This document shows positions 12,948-21,609 of a DNA stretch of 64,000 bases, piece after piece. Position numbers and translations under genes: made by a program. The notes beneath the pieces were generated by a model, which ran no database searches, was not told where the DNA came from, and saw nothing but the letters and a program-made list of their open reading frames with translations. Origin of the DNA: a virus; IMG/VR virus record IMGVR_UViG_3300042555_002820, positions 1 through 64,000 of that record; one strand, given 5' to 3'. Within the stretch, counting starts at the first letter, position 1. The number at the start of each line of letters is the position of its first letter.

Positions 12948-12963
12948 TTAATAAAATTAAATT

Positions 12964-12992
12964 AAAAATCCCCTCTTCGGAGGGGATTTTTG
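12964..12992. terminator. Bidirectional terminator between a late gene and the tmRNA
   Basis: AATCCCCTC-TTCG-GAGGGGATT flanked by A- and T-runs. It can serve the plus-strand gene ending at 12947 and the minus-strand tmRNA ending at 12998. Confidence 0.85.
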
Positions 12993-12997
12993 TTTAC

Positions 12998-13374
12998 GGT
13001 GGAGGTATGGGGAGTCGAACCCCTTCCTACTCATTTTAACTACTAAGCCCTACATGTTTAGGTCAACATCGCTTCTCAATGTTCCGAAATATTGGTTTTT
13101 GAGCTCTCAAAACCACAAACGAGTTGTGCTTCTTTTCGGGTAGAAACCACACCACAGTACGAGCTTCTGTTCCAAGGTTGTATGCTTACCGACCCGTTTT
13201 GTAGGCTAATCCTAGATTAGGCTACTGAAATGTTCTCCTCAGTACGGATAAGACCAACTGCAGAGAGTTTGTTGATAACGTTGCCGTTTATCGTGTGAAC
13301 CAGTTTTACAAGGTTAGTTCAGCCTCGACATGCTCCGAGTAATCAACCATGCTAGTCAATTCCAAGTTACCCCC
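12998..13374 (-). ncRNA. ssrA: Transfer-messenger RNA (tmRNA)
   Basis: On the minus strand the 5' end GGGGGTA pairs with 3' TACCTCC to form a seven-base acceptor, followed by A and CC(G). The 3' T arm is GGGG-TTCGACT-CCCC. The conserved 5' core (TTGGAATTGACTAGCATGG, then GCATGTCGAGG) matches bacterial tmRNA. After a TAAAC context the resume codon is probably GGC, encoding a 22-residue tag GNVINKLSAVGLIRTEENIS plus VA, then TAA, inside a near-perfect GTAGCCTAATC/GATTAGCCTAC hairpin. tmRNA rescues stalled ribosomes. The tag lacks the usual ALAA-type degradation end. Bacteroidota tmRNAs normally encode a short Gly-starting tag. Confidence 0.9.
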
Positions 13375-13394
13375 ATATATCAAATAACGTGATA

Positions 13395-13425
13395 CAAAGA
13401 TATAAATAGTTTATCGGTATTCCAA
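13395..13425 (-). promoter_or_regulatory. tmRNA promoter
   Basis: On the minus strand TTG (13423-13425) and TATCTTTG (13395-13402) are spaced by 20 bases. Transcription would start about 15 bases before the mature tmRNA 5' end. Confidence 0.8.
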
Positions 13426-13434
13426 GTATTTATA
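13426..13434 (+). promoter_or_regulatory. Late-type promoter motif, divergent from tmRNA
   Basis: GTATTTATA, 14 bases before the ATG at 13449. It abuts the -33 box of the tmRNA promoter on the other strand, so the two promoters may exclude each other. Confidence 0.45.
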
Positions 13435-13448
13435 TAAAAAGTTTTTTA

Positions 13449-14513
13449 ATGGAACTATATAAATCGCTTTTACAATTTCGTGATTCAAATTTAAACCCTA
13501 TATTTGTTAAAGAGGCCGATGATGATAGAATTGTAAAGGTTACAAGAGTAAATGAAAAAAATAGAGGAAAGTCTTTGGTTGAATTAAGATTTACTGAGGA
13601 AGAATATATGAATATATTCATAGATGACAAAGACAATTACAATAATAATGCTTCAATAATCGCCGCTTGTGAGAGTAGATATTCGGGTAACTTATTTGTT
13701 GACAGTTATTGGGGTGATGATGAGATGAGAGGTGGTTATCCGATTCATTATTTTAATGAAGAAAATTTAACTTTATTTAAAAATATTATAAAATTGGTTA
13801 ATCCTCCTTTGGCTAATTTCCAAATTGGTTATAATGAAGGTGTTGGTGAATTTTTCTATCAGAATTTTAGTAATGAGGCTAGTGAAATTGGAGGTTATTA
13901 TGCTGATTATTATGACGAAACGTTAAAGGCGGGTTGTTTAGAATATGTCAATAAAAATTTATGTGGTAAATTTGATAATTTTGGAATTATTGAAAAAGAG
14001 TGTAAAGAAGTATACCTTACAACTGTAAGTAGTTTAATTTATTTTTGGGACAAAACCAAAACTCCTCACGAGGATAGTTTGATTGACATGTTTAAGAATT
14101 TCGTTGGACAAAATAATTTAGAGTTTGACGAAAATTTATATGAGGATTATTACAATTATTGGAGCAACGAGAATTGGGATGGAGATGGGTTCAATAGAGA
14201 GGTTAACAGAATTTTGGATAGGTTATATAATAGGTTAGTTGAAGATATTGACCCTGAAGAACTTGAAAAAATGCAAAAATTCTACAAATTATTAGATAAA
14301 CTTAATTACAGTTCGGGTCAGTGGAATAATTTCCCAGTACAAAAAACTTTTGGAAAGAAAAACGAAAATAAAATATTCAGAATTGAAGGGTTTGAAGATG
14401 GAAAAATTAAAATCTTACATAAACCTGACAAAAACAATTATTACGGTGTCGAAAAAATGTATGTAGAAGTTGATGATTTCTATAACTTTTTGTATCACCC
14501 TGAATTATTTTAA
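13449..14513 (+). CDS. Hypothetical protein, 354 aa
   Basis: I do not recognise this acidic, tyrosine- and asparagine-rich protein. It has no signal peptide or membrane segment. The central part is predominantly helical with DDYD/EDYYNY motifs, and the C-terminal 80 residues look like a small beta domain. It is transcribed alone between the tmRNA and the peptidase gene, downstream of a late-type motif. Confidence 0.7.
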   Translation: MELYKSLLQFRDSNLNPIFVKEADDDRIVKVTRVNEKNRGKSLVELRFTEEEYMNIFIDDKDNYNNNASIIAACESRYSGNLFVDSYWGDDEMRGGYPIHYFNEENLTLFKNIIKLVNPPLANFQIGYNEGVGEFFYQNFSNEASEIGGYYADYYDETLKAGCLEYVNKNLCGKFDNFGIIEKECKEVYLTTVSSLIYFWDKTKTPHEDSLIDMFKNFVGQNNLEFDENLYEDYYNYWSNENWDGDGFNREVNRILDRLYNRLVEDIDPEELEKMQKFYKLLDKLNYSSGQWNNFPVQKTFGKKNENKIFRIEGFEDGKIKILHKPDKNNYYGVEKMYVEVDDFYNFLYHPELF

Positions 14514-14542
14514 ATTAATTTTATTTATTCACAAACTTGACC

Positions 14543-14550
14543 TATCTTTG
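14543..14550 (+). promoter_or_regulatory. -7 box giving a leaderless mRNA
   Basis: TATCTTTG ends five bases before the ATG at 14556. The -33 region is weak. Confidence 0.55.
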
Positions 14551-14555
14551 TCAAT

Positions 14556-15380
14556 ATGCAAAGAGACCTAAATTTACTTAAATCTGTTTTATCCGTACCA
14601 ACAAAAACTTATCAAGAAGATTTGATGATTGAGTTTTTGATTGATTGGTTAACCAAAAATAACATTGAATATTCTGTTGATGAACATTGGAATGTTTATG
14701 CAACAAAGGGTGAAATAAGTGAAAACTCATTTTACCCATGTGTTGTCGCTCACACCGATACCGTACATGATATCGATGTTATTAACATTAGAGAAGAGGA
14801 ACTGGAAAACTTTCAAGGAGAATTAAAACAATCACTCAAAGCCTACAATGATTTTGGTAGACCAACCGGCATTGGTGGTGATAACAAATGTGGTGTGTTT
14901 GCTTGTTTGGAACTTCTTAAAGAACTACCGGTTTTGAAAGCCGCGTTTTTTGTCTCAGAAGAAACAGGTTGTCATGGGTCACGAAAGGCCGACCCAAATT
15001 TCTTTTATGATGTTGGTTATGTGATTCAGTTCGATGCTCCGTTTAATTGGATGGTTTCTGAATATTGCATGGGTGTTAAATTGTTTGAAAAATCTGACGA
15101 ATTCTTTAAAACATGTGATAATGTTCTAAATGAATCTTTCCAAGGACGACAAAAGTATGGGTCACATCCTTATACTGATGTTTATGCATTAAAGAATAAA
15201 TTTGACTTCTCTTGTATAAACATTTCAATTGGGTATTACAATTATCATACTCCCGAAGAATATGTTGTAATTGAGGATACCTTTAATGGGATTGAGACTG
15301 GTAAAAAAATGATTGAGGAATTGGGTTACAAAAAATATTATTTGACCCCTCGTAAAGATTCTCAGTTTTTACTTTTTTAA
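14556..15380 (+). CDS. M20/M42-like zinc aminopeptidase
   Basis: This 274-residue protein has the metal site of dinuclear zinc exopeptidases. AHTDTVH gives H66 and D68, GGDNKCG gives the bridging D109, SEETG gives the catalytic E135 and metal ligand E136, and a late histidine (YHTPEE) fits the last ligand. Such enzymes trim peptides or deacylate small amides. It is shorter than typical M20 enzymes (350-400 aa), with no obvious lid domain. Its promoter box lies only five bases upstream of the ATG. It could recycle peptides during infection; the substrate is unknown. Confidence 0.8.
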   Translation: MQRDLNLLKSVLSVPTKTYQEDLMIEFLIDWLTKNNIEYSVDEHWNVYATKGEISENSFYPCVVAHTDTVHDIDVINIREEELENFQGELKQSLKAYNDFGRPTGIGGDNKCGVFACLELLKELPVLKAAFFVSEETGCHGSRKADPNFFYDVGYVIQFDAPFNWMVSEYCMGVKLFEKSDEFFKTCDNVLNESFQGRQKYGSHPYTDVYALKNKFDFSCINISIGYYNYHTPEEYVVIEDTFNGIETGKKMIEELGYKKYYLTPRKDSQFLLF

Positions 15381-15390
15381 GATATTTATA
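15381..15390 (+). promoter_or_regulatory. Late-type promoter motif
   Basis: GATATTTATA, 13 bases before the ATG at 15403. Confidence 0.55.
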
Positions 15391-15402
15391 AAAAAAAATA
15401 TC

Positions 15403-15780
15403 ATGGGAAAAGTTATAAGATTAACAGAATCCGATTTAGAAAAAATAGTTAAGAGAGTTATTGAAGAACAAGAAACTCAAGAAGGTATAAGTGACGTGTA
15501 TCAAGGATTGAAAGGTGTATGGAGAGGATATGGTTATGATTACTACAAATACACAAGTAATTTAAGAAATCTTACTCGTAAACTAAAAAAATTAGACGAG
15601 CCGAATACAAGAATAATGACCCAACTTTCCGATTTAAAAGGTAAGGTTCAGGCCTCGAAAATGCCCGCACAAAGTAAGTTCGACTTAGAAAATGAAATAG
15701 ACGATGCGGTAAATTATTTTACGTCATATGCAAATGCGATTGACAAAATCGAAAAATTAACTTCACAAACACTAAAATAA
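15403..15780 (+). CDS. Small protein with N-terminal RLTESDL motif, possible internal head protein
   Basis: The N-terminus (MGKVIRLTESDLEKIVKRVI) closely resembles the start of the gene at 58089 and the end of the reverse gene at 60852, while the rest is unrelated. The remaining 95 residues are a basic, helical domain with no known family. In T4, internal head proteins carry short N-terminal targeting peptides cleaved by the prohead protease after (L/I)xE; LTE here fits. A packaged or capsid-delivered role is inferred. A terminator follows at once. Confidence 0.6.
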   Translation: MGKVIRLTESDLEKIVKRVIEEQETQEGISDVYQGLKGVWRGYGYDYYKYTSNLRNLTRKLKKLDEPNTRIMTQLSDLKGKVQASKMPAQSKFDLENEIDDAVNYFTSYANAIDKIEKLTSQTLK

Positions 15781-15808
15781 AAAAAAGGGGATTTTACTCC
15801 CCTTTTTT
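15781..15808. terminator. Bidirectional terminator
   Basis: AAAAAGGGG/CCCCTTTTT with an eight-base loop. It separates the convergent 15403 and ClpC-like genes and overlaps the last codons of the latter. Confidence 0.85.
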
Positions 15809-17842
15809 CTTTCTTGTCTTTTTCACAGGACTTATTGTGGTAACCTGTTTAATTTTAATTTCTTTGGTTTCTACATACAATTGGTAATCACCATTTTCTA
15901 CAATGTTACCTTTTAATACTTCTTCAGAAATATAGTCCTCAATCTTGTCTTGGATTGCTCTCTTTAAAGGACGAGCCCCGAATTGTTCATCGAAACCAAC
16001 CTCAGAAATTAAATCGGTTACACTCTGTTCATATGTGATGTTGTATTTCAGACCAACTAATCTATTACAAAGTTTATCAAGCTCAAGTTTAACAATTTGT
16101 TGAATATCTTCTTTTTTCAAACTATTGAAGACAATAACTTCATCAATACGGTTTAAGAATTCTGGAGCAAAAAACTTCTGAAGTTCTTTTTTCAAAACGT
16201 CTCTTTTATACTCCTCCTCAACGTAAGTGTTAACACTCTTAAATCCGATACCAGCGCCAAAATCTTGTAATTTTTTCGCCCCAATATTCGATGTCATAAT
16301 AATCACACAATTTTTGAAATTAATTTTACGACCCAAACCATCTGTAACGTGACCGTCATCCAATACCTGTAATAGAGTTGAGAAAATGTCTTTGTTTGCC
16401 TTTTCAATTTCATCAAATAGAATCACAGAATATGGTTTGTTTTTAACTTGTTCTGTCAACTGACCACCTTCATCATACCCAACATATCCTGGAGGAGCTC
16501 CAATCAAACGAGATATTGTATGTTTTTCTTGAAACTCTGACATATCAATTCTGATAAGGTTATCCTCACTACCAAAAATTTGTTTTGCAAGTTCTTTGGC
16601 TAGTAATGTTTTTCCGATGCCTGTTGAACCTAAGAATATAAATGAACCAATTGGTTTGTTTGGGTCCTTGATACCCAATCTATTTCTTCTGATAGATTTT
16701 GCAATTTTTGCAACAGCCGGTGCCTGACCGATAACCCTACCGGATAAATTTTCCTCAAGTTTAGTTAACAACTTAGTTTCGTCAGAATCTAATTTAGAAA
16801 TTGGAATTTTGGTCATGTTAGAAACGGTTTCATAAACCAATTCTGTTGTGATTTCTCTTTTCTGTGAGATTAATTCTTCCTCGAATTTCTTTTTCTCATC
16901 TTCCAACTTACTAATAATTTTCTTTTCCTTATCTCGTAAGTTTGCAGCCTCTTCATAGTTCTGTTTTTTAACAACCTCAATTTTTTGTTGTTTAATATCG
17001 GTTGCTTGTTGTTTCAATTGGTCGATAATTTCAGGAACCTTAATCTCAACTTGACTACGAGCTCCTACTTCATCAATAATGTCGAAAGCTTTATCAGGAA
17101 ACTCACGGTCGGTTATATATCGTTCTGCCAAATCAACACAAAGATTAAGAATTTCATCAGAGTATTTCACTTTATGGTAAGTTTCATACTTATCCTTAGC
17201 ATTCTTAAGAATCAAAAATGTTTCTTTTTTTGTTGCCGAATCAACAACAACTTTTTGGAATCTTCGTTCGAGGGCACCATCCTTTTCAAAATTCTTTCTA
17301 TATTCATCCAATGTTGTTGCTCCAACACATTGAATTTCTCCTCTAGCAAGTGCTGGCTTAAAGATATTGGACGCATCCAAAGAACCCGATGAATTTCCGG
17401 CCCCAACTATTGTATGAATCTCATCGATAAAGACAATAATGTTTGGAGAGGATTGTAGTTCTTCAATAATAACTTTCATTCTCTCTTCAAATTGACCACG
17501 GTATTTTGTACCGGCAACAATTGATGTCATGTCTAAAGACACAATTCTTTTGTCCATCAAATTTCTTGGACAATCTCCCTCAAAAATTTTAATGGCAAGA
17601 CCCTCAACAATTGCGGTTTTACCACAACCAGGTTCGCCAATAATAATTGGGTTATTTTTCTTTCTTCTAGATAAAATTTGGGCAATTCTTGTTATTTCTC
17701 TTTCTCTACCTATAACAGGGTCAAGTTTACCTTCTTCAGCCAACTTTATCAAATCTCTACTAAAATTATCAAGGACTGGAGTTGACGAATCTCCTTTTGG
17801 TTTGCTTTTGCTTTTTCCGTCATTATCCATTGGTTCAGTCAT
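15794..17842 (-). CDS. ClpC/ClpA-family AAA+ unfoldase without N-domain
   Basis: The 682-residue protein has two AAA+ modules. The first shows Walker A GEPGCGKT (about residues 69-76), Walker B VFIDEIH and arginine-finger context ALERRFQ. A middle region with a UVR-like motif (NYEEAANLRDKEKKI) follows. The second module has Walker A GSTGIGKT, Walker B ILFDEIEKA, sensor segment IIMTSNIG and the C-terminal Clp D2-small domain (FGARPLKRAI). ClpC unfolds proteins and feeds them to ClpP. This copy lacks the N-terminal double Clp repeat that normally binds adaptors. It may redirect host ClpP or remodel phage proteins. It stands alone on the minus strand. Confidence 0.9.
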   Translation of the reverse strand: MTEPMDNDGKSKSKPKGDSSTPVLDNFSRDLIKLAEEGKLDPVIGREREITRIAQILSRRKKNNPIIIGEPGCGKTAIVEGLAIKIFEGDCPRNLMDKRIVSLDMTSIVAGTKYRGQFEERMKVIIEELQSSPNIIVFIDEIHTIVGAGNSSGSLDASNIFKPALARGEIQCVGATTLDEYRKNFEKDGALERRFQKVVVDSATKKETFLILKNAKDKYETYHKVKYSDEILNLCVDLAERYITDREFPDKAFDIIDEVGARSQVEIKVPEIIDQLKQQATDIKQQKIEVVKKQNYEEAANLRDKEKKIISKLEDEKKKFEEELISQKREITTELVYETVSNMTKIPISKLDSDETKLLTKLEENLSGRVIGQAPAVAKIAKSIRRNRLGIKDPNKPIGSFIFLGSTGIGKTLLAKELAKQIFGSEDNLIRIDMSEFQEKHTISRLIGAPPGYVGYDEGGQLTEQVKNKPYSVILFDEIEKANKDIFSTLLQVLDDGHVTDGLGRKINFKNCVIIMTSNIGAKKLQDFGAGIGFKSVNTYVEEEYKRDVLKKELQKFFAPEFLNRIDEVIVFNSLKKEDIQQIVKLELDKLCNRLVGLKYNITYEQSVTDLISEVGFDEQFGARPLKRAIQDKIEDYISEEVLKGNIVENGDYQLYVETKEIKIKQVTTISPVKKTRKKKGE

Positions 17843-17889
17843 AACTGTTTTTTTTTTAATAATAACAATTATTTTTAAAAAAAAAAGTT

Positions 17890-18132
17890 ATGGGAATAAT
17901 CAAAGAAGAAATTGTTGGAACAAAAATTATTAATGAAATTCAGTCAAGTAATTTGAAAAAAACTGAATATGATACTGAGACCAAAAAAATGTTGGTTGAA
18001 TTTAATAATGGTGCAAAATATGAGTATAGTGAGGTCCCCCACCAACTATATACTCAATTTAGAATGTCAGAGTCTCAAGGTAAATTTTTCAATACAAAAA
18101 TTTCAAAGACTTATAAATATAGAAAAGTTTAA
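17890..18132 (+). CDS. KTSC-domain protein, 80 aa
   Basis: Residues 22-78 match the KTSC domain: SSNLKKTEYDTETKKMLVEF followed by GAKYEYSEVPHQLYTQF and SQGKFFNTKI, although the typical KTSC tetrad has changed. The domain is often fused to or near nucleic-acid and ribosome-related proteins; its function is uncertain. The gene is divergent from the ClpC-like gene across a 47-base gap. Confidence 0.75.
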   Translation: MGIIKEEIVGTKIINEIQSSNLKKTEYDTETKKMLVEFNNGAKYEYSEVPHQLYTQFRMSESQGKFFNTKISKTYKYRKV

Positions 18133-18149
18133 CAATTAACACTACTCAA

Positions 18150-18158
18150 ATATTTATC
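18150..18158 (+). promoter_or_regulatory. Late-type promoter motif
   Basis: ATATTTATC, four bases before the ATG at 18163. If active there, the mRNA would be nearly leaderless. Confidence 0.45.
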
Positions 18159-18162
18159 TCTG

Positions 18163-19839
18163 ATGAGTAGTTTAAAAGATATTCTTTCGAGTTTTCATCT
18201 ACAAGATGAACTGAACCCAAAAATTTGGTCCAAAGACGGACAAAAAATGAATCCAAAGGTCCGTGAGAGACTATTGGAGATAACCAATGATTTTATAGAA
18301 TTTTTGGGTGTTGACGTTATTGTTACTGATGTAATAATGACAGGTTCACTTGCCAACTACAATTGGTCAAAATTTTCAGACATTGATTTACATATTGTTG
18401 CGAATTTTTCTCAGTTTTCAGAAGAACAATTACCACTATACGAAGAGTTATTCAAACTCAAAAAAACTTTATATAACGACAAACACAATATAAAGATTTT
18501 TGGTTATGACGTTGAATTATACGTCCAAAACGAAACCGAAATTCATTTTAGTAGTGGTGTTTATTCTGTGTTATTTGATGAATGGAGTAACAAACCTGAA
18601 AAAGAAACTGTCAAAATTGATAAGGAATTAATCAAAACCAAGTCTCAACAATGGATGGACATTATTGATAGTGTTATAGAAAATGCTTCAGATGAACCAA
18701 TTGAAAGTGCTAAGAAAATAATTAAAAAATACAAAGATAAGTTAAAAAAATATCGTACTTGTGGTCTTGAAAAAGATGGAGAATATTCAGATGAAAATTT
18801 GGTATTTAAAGTTCTTAGAAGAAACGGGTATATTGAAAAACTTTTTAATTTTGAAGACAAGCACATTGATAAACAATTATCACTCAAGGAGCAGGCTGAA
18901 AGTGATGAATACTCAAATATTGTCGATAGTTTAACCGAATTATCAAATAAAAATCTGACATTAATCAATGAACCAAAACCTAAAGGTCAAAAAATCTTTA
19001 ATCCAAATACTGAAATTTTACAAACAGCTTTGACACTTATGGGTTATCCTTTACCTAAATTTGGTGTTGATGGTAAATTTGGAAAAGAAACACAAACCGC
19101 AGTTGAGTCCTTCGAATCTGAAAATGGGTTAACTGTCGATGGTAAAGTTGATTCTAAAGACTTCAAAAAAATGTCAGAAGTTATTTTTAAAAGAAGACCT
19201 GTTAAAACTTTAGAACCAATAAAATCAAAAGAAACTGAATTAATCGTTAAAAAAGAACCGAAAATTATATCACCATCAGGTTCAGTTGATTTTAGACAAA
19301 TCACAAGAAGTGTCATTAATAATTTGGAAGGAGGTTATTACAATCCAAAATGGCACAATACAAAAGGAATGGGTAGGTCAGGTGAGACTATGTTTGGAAT
19401 TGATAGAAGACATGGAGGTAACTATAATACAAGTCCTGCAGGTATTAAGTTTTGGGGTATTATAGACAAAAATAAAAGTCAACAGGTTTGGAAATATAAC
19501 TACAGAGGAGGACAACTTGAAGGAGAACTCACAGATTTAGTTGTTGATATTATTCAACCTTTTTATAACGAATTTAAAAATAGATACTTGTCTCCAACGG
19601 CAAAGAAATTAGTTGATAGTGATTCAAGATTGACCTTCCATTTTGCTTATGCGGTTTGGAACGGACCAGGATGGTTTAGAAAATTTGCTAAAGTTATTAA
19701 TAAAGCGGTTGAAAATGGGGAACTTAATACTGATGTATTGTCCAAAAAGGCAATAAGAAGTAGAGTTGATAGTGGTAATAGTTTGATTGCTAAGAGCGGA
19801 AGAAAGATAGATGACGTTCTTGGAATTAATGCTGCGTAA
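18163..19839 (+). CDS. Three-domain fusion: nucleotidyltransferase, peptidoglycan-binding and lysozyme-like
   Basis: Residues about 20-140 carry the Pol-beta nucleotidyltransferase motif MTGSLANYNWSKFSDIDLHI, with G-S and paired aspartates. Residues about 282-340 are a peptidoglycan-binding repeat (LQTALTLMGYPLPKFGVDGK, then GLTVDGKVD). The C-terminal 180 residues resemble GH108-type lysozymes: NLEGGYYNPKW supplies the catalytic Glu and GETMFGIDRR the substrate loop. The combination is unusual; it could be a virion-associated lysin with an added nucleotide-transferring head. It opens the structural gene cluster. Confidence 0.75.
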   Translation: MSSLKDILSSFHLQDELNPKIWSKDGQKMNPKVRERLLEITNDFIEFLGVDVIVTDVIMTGSLANYNWSKFSDIDLHIVANFSQFSEEQLPLYEELFKLKKTLYNDKHNIKIFGYDVELYVQNETEIHFSSGVYSVLFDEWSNKPEKETVKIDKELIKTKSQQWMDIIDSVIENASDEPIESAKKIIKKYKDKLKKYRTCGLEKDGEYSDENLVFKVLRRNGYIEKLFNFEDKHIDKQLSLKEQAESDEYSNIVDSLTELSNKNLTLINEPKPKGQKIFNPNTEILQTALTLMGYPLPKFGVDGKFGKETQTAVESFESENGLTVDGKVDSKDFKKMSEVIFKRRPVKTLEPIKSKETELIVKKEPKIISPSGSVDFRQITRSVINNLEGGYYNPKWHNTKGMGRSGETMFGIDRRHGGNYNTSPAGIKFWGIIDKNKSQQVWKYNYRGGQLEGELTDLVVDIIQPFYNEFKNRYLSPTAKKLVDSDSRLTFHFAYAVWNGPGWFRKFAKVINKAVENGELNTDVLSKKAIRSRVDSGNSLIAKSGRKIDDVLGINAA

Positions 19840-19850
19840 TTTAAAATGAA

Positions 19851-19877
19851 ATATTTATATTTCGCCGTATATTTATA
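19851..19877 (+). promoter_or_regulatory. Two late-type promoter motifs in tandem
   Basis: ATATTTATA occurs at 19851 (ending AT) and again at 19869-19877, 33 bases before the ATG at 19910. The doubled motif precedes a large structural operon. Confidence 0.55.
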
Positions 19878-19909
19878 TAAAAAAATTAATTTTTTAAAAA
19901 GAAAAAAAA

Positions 19910-21199
19910 ATGGGAAACTTAAGACCAATTGGTAGTGAAAAATTAGATGGTATGGATAAAATTAACCGTATTATGGAGATTGCTCGTTATAACGAACATA
20001 TCCCACAACCAATAAATGAAGATTCATCAAATGAATATAAAATCACTTTAGCTGATGGTATTAATTACCAAATAGTTAAAGAAAAGAATGGTTATGTAAT
20101 TAAAAAAGGACTTAATGAGTCAATTGATTATCTTGAACCAATGAAAAATAGAAAATATTATTCTTCATATTCTGCGGCCTTTAAAAGACTTAATTTAATT
20201 GCTAAAGAAGTTAATATCAATGAAGGTCAAGACAAAAATATTTCTTTGTTTACTGAGAGTGAAGAATCTGAAAAGAAATATTATTTGAAATTGAATACCA
20301 ACGAACAGGCCGCACCAGCACCAGCTCCCGCACCTGCTCCGGCACCTGCACCCGCACCCGAGGCGGACATTCCTGTACCATCAGCTGAGCCTGAAGCGGA
20401 AATGCCCCCTATGGATGACATGGCGGATGAGGCTCCTGATGATGAAGTTGTTACTTTTAAAGTAATTCAAAAATTGACAGGAAAATTAGGTCAAAAATTA
20501 AGAACACTGAATGCTGATGAAGAAACAAAAATGACATCTGATGACACAAAATATGTTATAAATTCGATTCTTTCGGCTTTAGATTTAAACGGTTTAGCTC
20601 CCGAAGACAAGGAAGAAATTATGTCCAAGTTTGAAGGTGGTGAAGATATGGGTATGGAACCTGATATGGGTGGTGAAGACATGGGTATGGAACCTGACAC
20701 TTCGGAAGAACCTATGCCACCAGCACCTGAAGGTGAAATGGCTGAGGGAGATATGGGAATGTCAATGGATGATATTAGTTCAATGTTTGATGATGAAGAG
20801 TCTGATGATTTTGATTATCCTTCTGAACCAAGACATAGGAAAATTAAAGATAGAAGAATCAGTGATGACCGTGCATACAAAATGGAAGAAATGATTGAGG
20901 GTATTTTCTCTGAATCTAAAATTGACAAAATTTTAACCAAATACTTCCAAATTGATGAAGCGGAAAAAAGAGAAATACAAAATAAAAAACCAAAAGTGGT
21001 TTCAGAAGAAGTTGAACGTAAAAAATTAGTTAAGAGAGTTCAATATGTTTCTGAAAGTGAAACTCAGTATTTGAAATCAAAGAAACTTATTAGCCAATAC
21101 CCTGATGCTAAATTGTTAGGAAAAACAAAGAACAAAAATTTGGTTTTCCAAGTAAATGAGTCTAAAATTAAGATTACTCCAAAGGGTGATGTTATATGA
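19910..21199 (+). CDS. Ala-Pro-rich acidic virion protein, 429 aa
   Basis: The protein has an N-terminal domain, an (AP)n linker (about residues 131-150), Met/Asp/Glu-rich repeats with MGMEPD occurring twice (about 240-285), and a basic C-terminal domain. It is not a known enzyme. Its place before the terminase and its low-complexity acidic style, shared with the scaffold at 30219, suggest a head-assembly or core protein. The stop overlaps the next start by four bases. Confidence 0.6.
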   Translation: MGNLRPIGSEKLDGMDKINRIMEIARYNEHIPQPINEDSSNEYKITLADGINYQIVKEKNGYVIKKGLNESIDYLEPMKNRKYYSSYSAAFKRLNLIAKEVNINEGQDKNISLFTESEESEKKYYLKLNTNEQAAPAPAPAPAPAPAPAPEADIPVPSAEPEAEMPPMDDMADEAPDDEVVTFKVIQKLTGKLGQKLRTLNADEETKMTSDDTKYVINSILSALDLNGLAPEDKEEIMSKFEGGEDMGMEPDMGGEDMGMEPDTSEEPMPPAPEGEMAEGDMGMSMDDISSMFDDEESDDFDYPSEPRHRKIKDRRISDDRAYKMEEMIEGIFSESKIDKILTKYFQIDEAEKREIQNKKPKVVSEEVERKKLVKRVQYVSESETQYLKSKKLISQYPDAKLLGKTKNKNLVFQVNESKIKITPKGDVI

Positions 21200-21609
21200 G
21201 CTATTTGATATTTGTAAATGAATTAGGACCAAATTATAAGGGAGATAACATATACGAGTTTATTTTTTCTGACGATTTGGAAGGTGTGTGGGGGGATTCA
21301 TGGGAATCAAAACCATCAAACGGATACCCCCTCCCACCTGACTTAGAACATATAAAAAAGGTTGGAGTTTTGAAAAACGACATAATAACAATGTCTGTGA
21401 TTCAAAACTCTGATTATTTTTCAATGGTTGATGCGGTTGATGGTGTGATAGCTTTGTGTTGGGAAAATGAAAGTGAAACGATTGATTTTGACAGAAACAA
21501 GCGTTTGGTTTTTAGATTCGGTGAACCTGAAGAAACTGTAAAAAATAAACTATACGAAAGAGACATCGTATTAGAATTTGAAAAAAAAATATTCTATGAA
21601 AGCCAATAA
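21196..21609 (+). CDS. Conserved T4-like phage protein of unknown function, 137 aa
   Basis: The start MSYLIFVNELGPNYKGDNIY and the FSDDLEGVWGDSWES segment look like a protein repeatedly seen beside terminase and portal genes of marine T4-like phages, as far as I recall; no function is assigned. It is acidic and has no signal peptide. It overlaps genes on both sides, indicating tight co-translation. Confidence 0.65.
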   Translation: MSYLIFVNELGPNYKGDNIYEFIFSDDLEGVWGDSWESKPSNGYPLPPDLEHIKKVGVLKNDIITMSVIQNSDYFSMVDAVDGVIALCWENESETIDFDRNKRLVFRFGEPEETVKNKLYERDIVLEFEKKIFYESQ

